DNA of 27,693 nucleotides from Oxalobacteraceae bacterium (GTDB lineage Bacteria > Pseudomonadota > Gammaproteobacteria > Burkholderiales > Burkholderiaceae_D), in the NCBI GenBank assembly GCA_003132085.1, contig PKWO01000559.1, forward strand, positions 1-27,693, written 5' to 3'. The notes under the pieces are model-generated. The model made no database searches, was not told the DNA's origin, and saw only the letters and a list, made by a program, of their open reading frames with translations. The position numbers were made by a program, and so were the translations under genes. Below, piece by piece: positions 7,793-15,657 of this stretch (positions are counted from its first letter, which is position 1; each line of letters begins with the position of its first letter).

Positions 7793-8269
7793 ATGAAAAT
7801 GTCACCCGTCCGCCCTAGCCATAAAACGCTGCAGCAAGGCTTTACGCTGATTGAATTGATGATTGTCGTCGCGATTATCGGTATTTTGGCCGCCGTTGCG
7901 ATTCCGGCTTACCAAGACTATACGGTCAAGGCGAAAATCCAGGAAGCCGTCAGCCTGGCCAGCCCGAGCATGACCGCCCTCGGGGTTGCCTGCAGCTCCC
8001 AGAGCCCGAGCACGTTGACTAACACCGCGAGCCCTAACTCCCTTGGCCTGCCTATCGATACAAGCATCGCCGGCACATACACACAAAAAGTCGATACAAG
8101 CGGTAGCTTCGCTACTAACCTAGTCGTCACTATCACGATGAATGCAATCGGCACGTCGGTTACAAACGGCCAAACTATTATTTATAAAGGTACCTGCGGC
8201 GCTGCCGGCTTGAAATGGGCAGTTGACGCTGCCAGTACTGTTCCTGCCAAATATCTGCCAAAGACCTAA
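7793..8269 (+). CDS. pilA: Type IV major pilin, copy 2
   Basis: Paralogue of the gene at 6942, also 158 residues, with cleavage after Gly16, Phe17 as first mature residue, Glu21, Cys67 and Cys135. The leader differs (PVRPSH for SIPRSS), and the mature differences lie only beyond residue 100, mostly in the last 27 residues. The C-terminus is Thr158 instead of Val158. The ribosome site is stronger (AGGAG, 7-8 nt before ATG). It is the copy next to the TMTC-like gene. Many differences between copies are synonymous, so both seem to be under selection. Confidence 0.95.
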   Translation: MKMSPVRPSHKTLQQGFTLIELMIVVAIIGILAAVAIPAYQDYTVKAKIQEAVSLASPSMTALGVACSSQSPSTLTNTASPNSLGLPIDTSIAGTYTQKVDTSGSFATNLVVTITMNAIGTSVTNGQTIIYKGTCGAAGLKWAVDAASTVPAKYLPKT

Positions 8270-8286
8270 TCTCGGATAGCAGCAAT

Positions 8287-8315
8287 AAAAAATGGGGCGA
8301 TACGCCCCATTTTTT
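8287..8315 (+). terminator. Hairpin terminator after second pilin gene
   Basis: AAAAAATGGGGCG-ATA-CGCCCCATTTTTT: 13-bp perfect arms around a 3-nt loop, ending in a T6 tract. It separates the abundant pilin message from the membrane-protein gene 45 bp downstream, which must rely on read-through or its own weak promoter. Confidence 0.88.
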
Positions 8316-8360
8316 ACATTTAGCCGAAAGGCTTGCGTCAACCCACCAAAAATATTATTT

Positions 8361-10331
8361 ATGGCATCGCATGCGGGAAAGCACATCTTGCGCGGTACGG
8401 TAGCTGTCTTGCTGTTGCTCGCGCTGGTCATCGCCTATATAGCTTATCAACCGGGCATGTCCGGCACCTTCGTGTTTGACGACAATCCCAATATCGTCAA
8501 TAACGCCAGTATCGCGATTCAGGATTTACACCCAGATACCCTGACACGAGCAGCATTTTCCAGCAGCAGCGGACCGCTGCGGCGCCCGCTCAGCATGCTC
8601 AGTTTCGCGGCCAACTATTACGCCACCGAATTCAATCCTTTCTATTTCAAGATGACCAATCTGGTCATTCACCTGGTCAATGGACTAGGTATTTTTGTGC
8701 TCAGTTTCATGCTGCTGGCTATTTATCGCAAACGTTTCGAACCCGGTTTGACGACTTGGCATCTCCAGTCGATCAGTCTCGCCGTTGCCGCTGCCTGGCT
8801 GCTACACCCGTTCAACCTGACCAGCGTGTTATATATTGTGCAGCGGATGACCAGTTTGTCGGCGCTGTTCACCATCTGGGGGCTCGTGCTTTTCCTGTGG
8901 GGCAGAACCCGCTTGCTGGAAGGGAAAACCGGCATTCTGCTGATTCTTGTCAGTCTGCTCGTCTTCACGCCGCTGGCTGCATTGAGCAAAGAAACCGGCG
9001 CCTTGATGCCGGCCTTCATGCTACTCATCGAAATTACCTTGTTTAACCTCCAGACCGAAAAACCTTCGGGCCGCCAATTCATGTTCGGCTTCTTTATAGT
9101 CACGGTAGCGCTTCCTGCGCTCGCCGTTGTGGCTTTCGTCGCGAGCCACCCTGCTTGGCTGCCGTCCAGTTACCTCGGCAGGAGTTTCACGCTGACCGAG
9201 CGCATGATGACCGAGGCCAGAGTACTGTGGTTTTATTTACATCAGATCGTTTTACCGAATATCGCCGAGATGGGGCTGTTCCATGACGACATTGTCAACT
9301 CGCGCGGGCTGCTGAGCCCAGTCACCACGCTGCCGGCGATCATTGGCATAGCTGCATTACTCGCTGCGTCATGGGTTGCCAGGAAAAAAGCGCCGCTCAT
9401 TACCTTCGGCATCCTGTTTTTCCTGCTTGGTCACGCGCTTGAGTCAAGCGTATTTCCGTTGGAAATAACCCACGAACATCGCAACTACCTGCCGATGTTC
9501 GGGATATTGCTTGTGATGTTTTTTTATCTGCTGTACCCGTTAAAATACATGGCGAATCTGCGCTTGCGCCAGGGTGTCGCGCTGCTCTTGATAGCGCTGT
9601 TTTCCTACGACACATGGTCGCGCGCAACCACCTGGTCCAATCCATTCGATCTGGCCAAAAGCGAGGTTGAGCACCACCCCAACTCTGCCAGAAACAATAC
9701 GGAAATGGGCAACAATTTTGCCAGCATCGCTACCCAGGATGCCGACATCACTGAAGCCTATTATCTTCAGGCACGCCATTATTATGAACAAACCGTTGTC
9801 TTGGACCCGAACTATACCAATGGGCTGTTTGGTTTGATCATAGTCAGTTCTGCCAGAGGCAAGGATATCGACCCGCTTTGGATTAGCGAACTGAAACAGC
9901 GGCTACGGTTCTCTCCTGCGGAGAACGACACCGGCACCAAGTTGACTCAATTGGTTAGCTGCCAGATGCAGCAAAAGTGCAAGCTCGCTAAGAGCGACCT
10001 CGAAGGATTGATCAACGCTGCGTTAAAAAATCCGACGGTTACCGGATCAAAGCGCGCACTGGTACTATCCAGCCTGAGCTATTATCTGGTCAACTTGGCC
10101 AAAGACTATCCGGCGGCACTTGAAGCGATGGATAACACCGTGGAAAGTGCCCCGCAAGAACTGCCATACCGGCTGACCCTGGCTCAATTTCTAGCGGCTT
10201 TGCGGCGCACCGAGGAAGCCAAAAATCAACTGGCAATATTGAAGCGCATGGATAGCCTGAAGACCTATTCCATACAAATTGCGGCGCAGGAAAAACGGAT
10301 AGCCGAACAAGAAAATAATACCCGACACTAG
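8361..10331 (+). CDS. TMTC-like GT-C membrane protein with C-terminal TPRs; candidate pilin O-glycosyltransferase
   Basis: A 656-residue protein with an N-terminal helix, a large multi-pass membrane region to about residue 415, and a soluble C-terminal part with two TPR-like repeats (about 440-500 and 575-640). Several blocks match the eukaryotic TMTC/DUF1736 family layout: GTFVFDDNPNIVNN (Asp40-Asp41 in the first luminal/periplasmic loop), LRRPLSML then FNPFYFKMTNLVIHLVNGL, AAWLLHPFNLTSVLYIVQR (LHP at 148-150), ALSKETG (209-213) and HEHRNYLP (371-378). TMTC proteins are polyprenyl-phosphate-mannose-dependent O-mannosyltransferases. The neighbouring pilin genes and lipid-sugar synthase suggest pilin glycosylation, by analogy with TfpW. 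The frame is open from 8292, but that start lies inside the terminator; ATG 8361 gives the expected N-terminus despite a weak ribosome site. Confidence 0.72.
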   Translation: MASHAGKHILRGTVAVLLLLALVIAYIAYQPGMSGTFVFDDNPNIVNNASIAIQDLHPDTLTRAAFSSSSGPLRRPLSMLSFAANYYATEFNPFYFKMTNLVIHLVNGLGIFVLSFMLLAIYRKRFEPGLTTWHLQSISLAVAAAWLLHPFNLTSVLYIVQRMTSLSALFTIWGLVLFLWGRTRLLEGKTGILLILVSLLVFTPLAALSKETGALMPAFMLLIEITLFNLQTEKPSGRQFMFGFFIVTVALPALAVVAFVASHPAWLPSSYLGRSFTLTERMMTEARVLWFYLHQIVLPNIAEMGLFHDDIVNSRGLLSPVTTLPAIIGIAALLAASWVARKKAPLITFGILFFLLGHALESSVFPLEITHEHRNYLPMFGILLVMFFYLLYPLKYMANLRLRQGVALLLIALFSYDTWSRATTWSNPFDLAKSEVEHHPNSARNNTEMGNNFASIATQDADITEAYYLQARHYYEQTVVLDPNYTNGLFGLIIVSSARGKDIDPLWISELKQRLRFSPAENDTGTKLTQLVSCQMQQKCKLAKSDLEGLINAALKNPTVTGSKRALVLSSLSYYLVNLAKDYPAALEAMDNTVESAPQELPYRLTLAQFLAALRRTEEAKNQLAILKRMDSLKTYSIQIAAQEKRIAEQENNTRH

Positions 10332-11201
10332 ATGGAGTATAGCCAAGTGGAAAGCATTTCCGTCATTCTTCCTGCCAAGAACGAGGCAGCCGCACTGGTC
10401 GCATTGCTGCCGCAATTGAGGCAGCAGTTTCCGCAGTGGGAGATTATAGTCGTCGACGACGGTTCGACCGACGATACGGTTTCGATATGCAATGCGCACC
10501 AGGTAACCGTCGTTTCGCATCCGTATAGCATGGGAAACGGTGCGGCAGTGAAGACCGGCGCTCGCGCTGCACACGGTGAAATTCTCGTTTTTATGGACGC
10601 TGACGGTCAGCACAAACCGCAGGATATTCCACGCCTGCTTGACGCGCTGTCAACCGGCTATGACATGGTGGTTGGCGCGCGCGATAGAACGTCACAAGCA
10701 GGGGCGCATCGGGCGTTCGCAAACGGCTTTTACAATCGTTTGTCAAGTTGGGTCGTCGGTCACAAAATCAAAGATCTTACCTCAGGATTCCGCGCGATTA
10801 GAGCGGCGAAATTTCGTAAGTTCCTGTATTTGCTCCCGAATGGCTTCTCTTATCCAACGACGATAACAATGAGTTTCTTTCGCGCTGGATTTACGGTTGC
10901 CTATGTTTCGATCATGGCGCCCAAACGCATAGGCCGTAGTCACGTTCGAATGGTTCGCGATGGCATCCGCTTCTTGTTAATTATTTTCAAAATCGGCACC
11001 TTGCATTCGCCGTTAAAGATATTCCTGCCCGTCAGTGTCGGCTTCTTTTTTCTCGGATTGTGCCACTACCTGTACACGTTCGTGACTATGCATCGTTTTA
11101 CCAATATGTCAGCCTTGCTCTTCATTTCAGCGATGATTACCTTCCTGATGGGTCTGATGTCTGAGCAAATTACGTCGCTGAATTATAAAGACAGCGAGTA
11201 A
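10332..11201 (+). CDS. DPM1/GtrB-like polyprenyl-phosphate sugar synthase
   Basis: Family 2 glycosyltransferase of 289 residues. It has VILPAKNEA (11-19), IIVVDDGSTDDT (38-49), the GNGAAVKTGAR loop, FMDADGQHKP with the metal-binding DAD (89-91), and LTSGFRAIRAAKF. It ends in two transmembrane helices (about 215-240 and 255-275). The first domain is typical of DPM1-type enzymes, which move a sugar from a nucleotide donor onto undecaprenyl/dolichyl phosphate on the cytosolic face; the two-helix tail is as in GtrB or ArnC-like members. The ATG follows the TMTC-like stop with no intervening base, so translational coupling is nearly certain. It probably makes the lipid-linked donor for that transferase. 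Confidence 0.87.
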   Translation: MEYSQVESISVILPAKNEAAALVALLPQLRQQFPQWEIIVVDDGSTDDTVSICNAHQVTVVSHPYSMGNGAAVKTGARAAHGEILVFMDADGQHKPQDIPRLLDALSTGYDMVVGARDRTSQAGAHRAFANGFYNRLSSWVVGHKIKDLTSGFRAIRAAKFRKFLYLLPNGFSYPTTITMSFFRAGFTVAYVSIMAPKRIGRSHVRMVRDGIRFLLIIFKIGTLHSPLKIFLPVSVGFFFLGLCHYLYTFVTMHRFTNMSALLFISAMITFLMGLMSEQITSLNYKDSE

Positions 11202-11214
11202 TCGCACCGGAAGC

Positions 11215-11241
11215 ATGGAAAGTATGGAAAGCGCTGGAAAC
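11215..11241. repeat. Short imperfect tandem repeat between convergent genes
   Basis: Three imperfect copies of an 8-nt word at 9-10 nt spacing (ATGGAAAG, ATGGAAAG, CTGGAAAC) in the 91-bp gap between the convergent sugar synthase and flippase genes. No function is evident; replication slippage is the simplest origin. Confidence 0.5.
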
Positions 11242-11292
11242 GGTTAGATCGGATTGCGTTGACTGTGCCAACGCAAATCGTTTCCTGGTACA

Positions 11293-12801
11293 TCAACTGA
11301 ACGCCATCCGCCATCTTGCGCCAATTTTCGCCCTCATTTGCGAGGAGGACGCTGTTGATACCGCCAACAACATTACGCTTAACATCAAAATACACACCGC
11401 GTCTACAAGACGTCCTGATGGCCAGACAATCAAATAATATAGAAGGGCTGCTGCCGTCGAGCTTGATAGCATAATGACGCCAACGTCTTGCAACAGCCAT
11501 AGGGTATGCAGCCCTTTTACAAAGCGTCCGTGTACCTTTGGTAGCCAGAACAGAAAATATAATGCGTTCACTCCCACCCACGCATATCCTGCGCCAACCA
11601 TTCCATAGTGCTGAGTTCCCCAAAGTATGGCGGGCATCAGAATTGCCAGCAGCAATACAGTGCCGATAATATGAAGCCGTAAATCCCCTTTGGCGAATTG
11701 CAGGTAGTAGGGGAACGCGCCCAACGCGACAATGCCATTTCCCACCGCATAAAGTGTCAGTACCGGCGCAACCTTATGGGCCAGATCAGCATTGCCGGTC
11801 CACACCCACAATACTTGCTCTGCAAAAAAACTCAAGACCAAGACCGCCGGGATGACAATCACACCGACCAATTGCGTACTCTCGCGATAGAGGCCAAGCA
11901 GCGCAAAGTGATTCTCCTCAGCGGAGAGCCTGGTCAGCCGAGGCAATAGGGCGATGCTGATGGGGTTGCTCAGCATGAAAATTCCGCTCGCCATCAATGT
12001 GGCGAGGGAAAAGTAAGCGTACTCATCTAAAGGCAAGAGTTTGGAAAGTAAGAGCTTATCGGATTGCATAAGCACCACCCACGTCAAATTCACAAACGCC
12101 ATTGAAAGCGAGAATTTGAGTACGGTCCGCAGCGGCCCCCATCCCCAGTCCAAGTGATGGCCAAGGCTAATTTTAGGCAATAGCCGGTAAGTTTGATTGA
12201 CAAGCAAAACTAACTCAATCGCCGTAATCACTAACTGGTATTCAAAGAACACCGTAGGACTTGTCCCGACAAAAATAAAAACCAACACCACAAGCAAGAA
12301 CCGAACAGTCGCCAACATGACATTTAATCCACCCAGCCAAACCAGACGCTCGAAGCCGGTAATAGCGCCGCGGTAAAGACTGCTTACCCAGCGCACGCCG
12401 ATGTTCAGCACCATCAGCGAAATACTCCGCTCGACCTCTTGCAGCGGAAGTTGCTGCACCTTGAGCCAACTGCCGGCTATGCTGCCGGACCCGAGAATCA
12501 AGGCCGCGCAGACAACCAATGCAATGCAAACGAATATTCCTTCCAGCGAACGCAATAGACGTCGCAACTGAAGTGCATCGGCCTCTGAACCTGTAACAAA
12601 GCGTGCTGTCTCCCGCGCCAAGGTCGGCGTAAGCCCCATATCGAACAACTGAAACCATGCCTGCAACATCGCGAAGAAGCCAATCAATCCATACGCTTCA
12701 ACACCCATGTAGTGAACATAGATCGGCACCATAAATATGCCAATCAATGTCACATAGAACTGACTAGCGTAACTGGCAAGAATATTGCGCTTCAGCGACA
12801 T
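11293..12801 (-). CDS. Wzx-like oligosaccharide flippase (MOP superfamily)
   Basis: A 502-residue polytopic membrane protein with about 12-14 hydrophobic segments. The N-terminus MSLKRNILASYASQFYVTLI followed by PIYVHYMGVEAYGLIGFFAM and DMGLTPTLARETAR is characteristic of the polysaccharide-transport/Wzx family that moves undecaprenyl-linked oligosaccharides across the inner membrane. It is the most downstream gene of the minus-strand glycan block (wecB-like, GT39-like, methyltransferase, flippase), 205 bp beyond the methyltransferase. A flippase implies a lipid-linked oligosaccharide made here or elsewhere. Confidence 0.88.
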   Translation of the reverse strand: MSLKRNILASYASQFYVTLIGIFMVPIYVHYMGVEAYGLIGFFAMLQAWFQLFDMGLTPTLARETARFVTGSEADALQLRRLLRSLEGIFVCIALVVCAALILGSGSIAGSWLKVQQLPLQEVERSISLMVLNIGVRWVSSLYRGAITGFERLVWLGGLNVMLATVRFLLVVLVFIFVGTSPTVFFEYQLVITAIELVLLVNQTYRLLPKISLGHHLDWGWGPLRTVLKFSLSMAFVNLTWVVLMQSDKLLLSKLLPLDEYAYFSLATLMASGIFMLSNPISIALLPRLTRLSAEENHFALLGLYRESTQLVGVIVIPAVLVLSFFAEQVLWVWTGNADLAHKVAPVLTLYAVGNGIVALGAFPYYLQFAKGDLRLHIIGTVLLLAILMPAILWGTQHYGMVGAGYAWVGVNALYFLFWLPKVHGRFVKGLHTLWLLQDVGVIMLSSSTAAALLYYLIVWPSGRLVDAVCILMLSVMLLAVSTASSSQMRAKIGARWRMAFS

Positions 12802-12992
12802 GAAAGAACTTCCGCGTCATCGGTCATATATATTCTTGGGTGCACAGAGATATCCCTTCTTGTCGACCAGGAGGATTCGGAAGTTCCCTTATGTGGCACG
12901 GCAAGCATCCACGCTCGTAGGGTAGTTGCATGGGCGCTTACGTGCGACCACAGTTACCCGACTATGCGGATGCCGCGCGTGTCGGACCGGGC

Positions 12993-13006
12993 AGCCATGT
13001 CGCACA
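12993..13006 (+). repeat. 14-bp direct repeat, left copy
   Basis: AGCCATGTCGCACA occurs here, directly after the methyltransferase stop codon, and again at 13866-13879 upstream of the same gene, in the same orientation. The pair brackets the methyltransferase. Confidence 0.55.
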
Positions 13007-13711
13007 CTATGGAGTGAGCCCACTTTCGGCTTCCACAAATATTCTGGCCTGAAAATATGCGCCAAGAATTGGTGCATAGGACAGCGGATGCAGAAACCGC
13101 AGCACATTATAATGGGGGATTAGTCTCACGTTGGAGATTCGGAATCCCGCCTTTTTCAGAAACATCACGTTGTCCTCGAGAGTTCGAACGGCAATATGTT
13201 CAGGAAATTGCTTCACAATTACGTTGTGTTTTTTCATGATTTCCAAGAAAAAACGCGCATTGGGGGTATGTAAGTAGAGTTTTCCACCGTCGACAAGAGA
13301 TGTTCGCATGCTTATTAACATATCGAGCCAATCGTCGTCATAGACATGCTCGGAAATATCCATGGCAAAGGCGACGTCGAACGAACGTAGATTTTTTCGA
13401 CAAAAATCCTGAATAGATGCACACTCGAATCGCACATTTTTTATGCGCAATTTGCGCTCTAATTCATTCCTTTTGATATTAGCAATGTCGATAAACGGCC
13501 GCGAAAAATCAACTCCTACGTAAGAACTCACCAGCGGCGCAATGTACTCCATCAGTGTACCGCTGCCACAGGCAAAATCCACGACATTATCTTGCGATTC
13601 AATGTCCATATTTGCGATGAGGCGTTCAAGCCGAAAAGGCACCTGCGTACGTTCAAACCTTTCGGCGTATTGATGCCCGTGCAATTCTTTCAGTTCTTCA
13701 TGTGTTTTCAT
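13007..13711 (-). CDS. Class I SAM-dependent methyltransferase
   Basis: A 234-residue Rossmann-fold methyltransferase: motif I VVDFACGSGTL (43-53), YVGVDFSRPFIDIA with the ribose-binding acidic position, CASIQDF (motif II region), the AMDISEHVYDD post-motif and GGKLYLHTPN. It belongs to the Methyltransf_11/25-like set often found in surface-glycan clusters and may methylate a sugar, but the substrate is not readable. It is visibly AT-rich: one 60-bp stretch at 13441-13500 is 38% G+C, against about 60% in sucC. It starts at ATG 13711, where a small open frame ends with a 4-nt overlap. Confidence 0.87.
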   Translation of the reverse strand: MKTHEELKELHGHQYAERFERTQVPFRLERLIANMDIESQDNVVDFACGSGTLMEYIAPLVSSYVGVDFSRPFIDIANIKRNELERKLRIKNVRFECASIQDFCRKNLRSFDVAFAMDISEHVYDDDWLDMLISMRTSLVDGGKLYLHTPNARFFLEIMKKHNVIVKQFPEHIAVRTLEDNVMFLKKAGFRISNVRLIPHYNVLRFLHPLSYAPILGAYFQARIFVEAESGLTP

Positions 13712-13865
13712 TGCGCTACATCCGAAAATTTAAACCGGCGTATCACGGATATTCGACCCAAAGCATTTGCATGAAGATCGTTGCACCGCATAGTGATCCT
13801 GATGATATGACCAAACCCGCCAGCGTTCCCCGCGAAATCGGGAATCCATCGTGCACACCCTCAAG

Positions 13866-13879
13866 AGCCATGTCGCACA
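13866..13879 (+). repeat. 14-bp direct repeat, right copy
   Basis: Second copy of AGCCATGTCGCACA (see 12993-13006), 873 bp away, in the 181-bp gap between the GT39-like and methyltransferase genes. Confidence 0.55.
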
Positions 13880-13892
13880 TTCATTGCGGCTG

Positions 13893-15449
13893 TCAAGGTG
13901 TTATTTCGATCAACCCACCTTCCATCTGCCCGCGCTCATCATCTATTTTTGTCAATATTTTTGCTTTGTCGCCCAGTCGCGCCATCGGATAGAGAGGGAG
14001 CCCAAAGGAAGGGCTGGCGAACGGTAACACGTAGGCAAATCGGCATTTTTTTATTCCCATGCCAAAATGCTTGTCGTCGTCGGATATTTTTGGAGGGACA
14101 AAACTCGCTCGGTCAGCTATGAGCGTAATAACGGTAGGTTTAATTGCAAATATACAATCACGGGCCGGCACGATTCGATCAACTTCATCAAGATGCCGAA
14201 ATAAGCGCAACTGAAAACTCGCATTGGCGATTGCTTGTGTGCGACTCTCGCTATACCACTCCGCTCTGTGTTTAGCGAAAGCAAGCTCGTCAGGCGTCGC
14301 ATCAAAAAAACGGCCGGCGTTGTATATCAATGTCGGCAACATGGAAATTATTAACGTCGCTGCCATGACGCCTGCCATCAGCACTTGGCTGCCCAAACCA
14401 GGCACGCATTGGAAAACTGCAGATAGCAGCAAGAAACCATTTGCGATCAATATGGGGTAGAGAACAAAGGAATATCGCATTGCTTCCTCCGGATGCGGCC
14501 ATACAAAAAGCAGCGCCAAATACAAAAGAACATAAATCGCATCGAATCGCAGCGATTTCAGTCGATACAGCCATCCGCCAACGCATATCAGCCCAAAGCC
14601 CCAAATAATTTTGGGTAAAATATCGGAAAAACTTGTTCCGAGCCAAGCCGACTGCCACGCCACCAATATTGCACCGCTCTCGCGGCGCAATTGCAACATC
14701 AACCGTTGAACCGGATTGGATGAGTACACATCGAAAATATGACTGACGTAGGCGCCGGCACCGGTCTCGGAATGGCCGCTATAGCTTGCCCATATCGCAA
14801 ATGGAAGAATAGCCGTGAGACCAAACAACAGAAAATGACGGGGACGTTTGTACAACAGGAAAAGGAGGAAAGCCGCCAAAAAAGGCAGGGAGGCGACACG
14901 CGTTAAGCTGGCACAAGCCACTAAAACCGCGCCCCAAAACCAAATCCGCGATGATGACGATGCTTCGGCGCGCGCAAGCAATGCGATAGCAGCCAAACTG
15001 AAAAAAATAAATGGAAACTCGGTCCAAATATTGAAGACCTGCAGCAAAGTTGACGGCATTAGCGCGAAAATCAATGCAATGACCGCACTCAGCCAAATTG
15101 GCAATAATTCTTTGCGCAGCCAAAGATACAGGGCTGTGGTCGCAGCTACCGCAAAAAATGCTACGATCAAATGTGCCGCAAGTAGATTATATCCACCGTC
15201 GACGGCCGCCAGCAGCCAAGGAAAGAGCGGCGGCGTAATAATCTGCATTTTGTAATCCAATACAGCGGACGAAGCTACATGGTAAGGCGAGTAATAACGC
15301 GCCATCAACAGGTACCCAGCGCTATCTCCTCCAAGTTCGGTAAGCTCGCTGCTCCAGACCAAGGCGGCATAGGCCATTGCCAGCAATAGGAAGCCGATTC
15401 CAACTAAAATGTTCGGAACACGTGAGCTGCTACGGTCATTTGGCGTCAT
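13893..15449 (-). CDS. GT39/ArnT-like GT-C glycosyltransferase
   Basis: A 518-residue integral membrane protein with about ten or more hydrophobic segments. The first periplasmic loop carries TELGGDSAGYLLMARYYS with the catalytic-type acidic motif (Asp42), followed by ITPPLFPWLLA, the pattern of the PMT/ArnT (GT39/GT83) superfamily that uses polyprenyl-phosphate sugars. Acceptor and sugar are unknown. The frame extends upstream to 15548, but those 33 residues look non-coding (SRAFHPHCFEKN...), so I start at ATG 15449, just before the first membrane helix. This would be a second GT-C enzyme close to the TMTC-like one. It lies between wecB-like and methyltransferase genes on the same strand. 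Confidence 0.75.
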   Translation of the reverse strand: MTPNDRSSSRVPNILVGIGFLLLAMAYAALVWSSELTELGGDSAGYLLMARYYSPYHVASSAVLDYKMQIITPPLFPWLLAAVDGGYNLLAAHLIVAFFAVAATTALYLWLRKELLPIWLSAVIALIFALMPSTLLQVFNIWTEFPFIFFSLAAIALLARAEASSSSRIWFWGAVLVACASLTRVASLPFLAAFLLFLLYKRPRHFLLFGLTAILPFAIWASYSGHSETGAGAYVSHIFDVYSSNPVQRLMLQLRRESGAILVAWQSAWLGTSFSDILPKIIWGFGLICVGGWLYRLKSLRFDAIYVLLYLALLFVWPHPEEAMRYSFVLYPILIANGFLLLSAVFQCVPGLGSQVLMAGVMAATLIISMLPTLIYNAGRFFDATPDELAFAKHRAEWYSESRTQAIANASFQLRLFRHLDEVDRIVPARDCIFAIKPTVITLIADRASFVPPKISDDDKHFGMGIKKCRFAYVLPFASPSFGLPLYPMARLGDKAKILTKIDDERGQMEGGLIEITP

Positions 15450-15657
15450 GTATATGATTAAATTCTTCTCGAAACAATGGGGATGAAACGCTCTGCTCAC
15501 CAAGTTGTTGACGCCCCCAAGCTGGCGGCCCGCACATCGTTGCGACACCGCTGATTGAATCCATCGTCTTGAAGTATCAGCGAAATTTACGGCTCGCGAA
15601 TTATGTCGTAGTTTAGCGCCAATAAGATCGGCCGAAACCGCAACGGGACAATATCTA

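Larger units (their letters stand above)
7482..8315 (+). repeat. Tandem duplication, copy 2 (pilin transcription unit)
   Basis: Second copy of the unit described at 6621-7472, keeping the upstream element, sigma-54 promoter, leader, gene and hairpin. The 320 bp between the first terminator and the second pilin gene contain only this promoter region; no further gene is supported. Because both copies keep promoter and ribosome site, both are predicted to be expressed. Confidence 0.85.

Noticed and set aside
6621..8315. Pilin repeats considered as a mobile element or CRISPR-like array
   Set aside because: Only two long copies containing a gene with its promoter and terminator; no transposase, terminal inverted repeats or short spaced repeats.
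8292..8360. 23-codon N-terminal extension of the TMTC-like protein
   Set aside because: It begins inside the pilin terminator hairpin; the ATG at 8361 directly precedes the first membrane helix.
12802..13006. Possible transposase remnant in the gap before the flippase
   Set aside because: Both strands read in all frames give no recognisable transposase motif; only the 14-bp direct repeat is supportable.
15450..15548. 33-codon N-terminal extension of the GT39-like protein
   Set aside because: Residues lack hydrophobic or family-like pattern; ATG 15449 is followed by the expected first helix.
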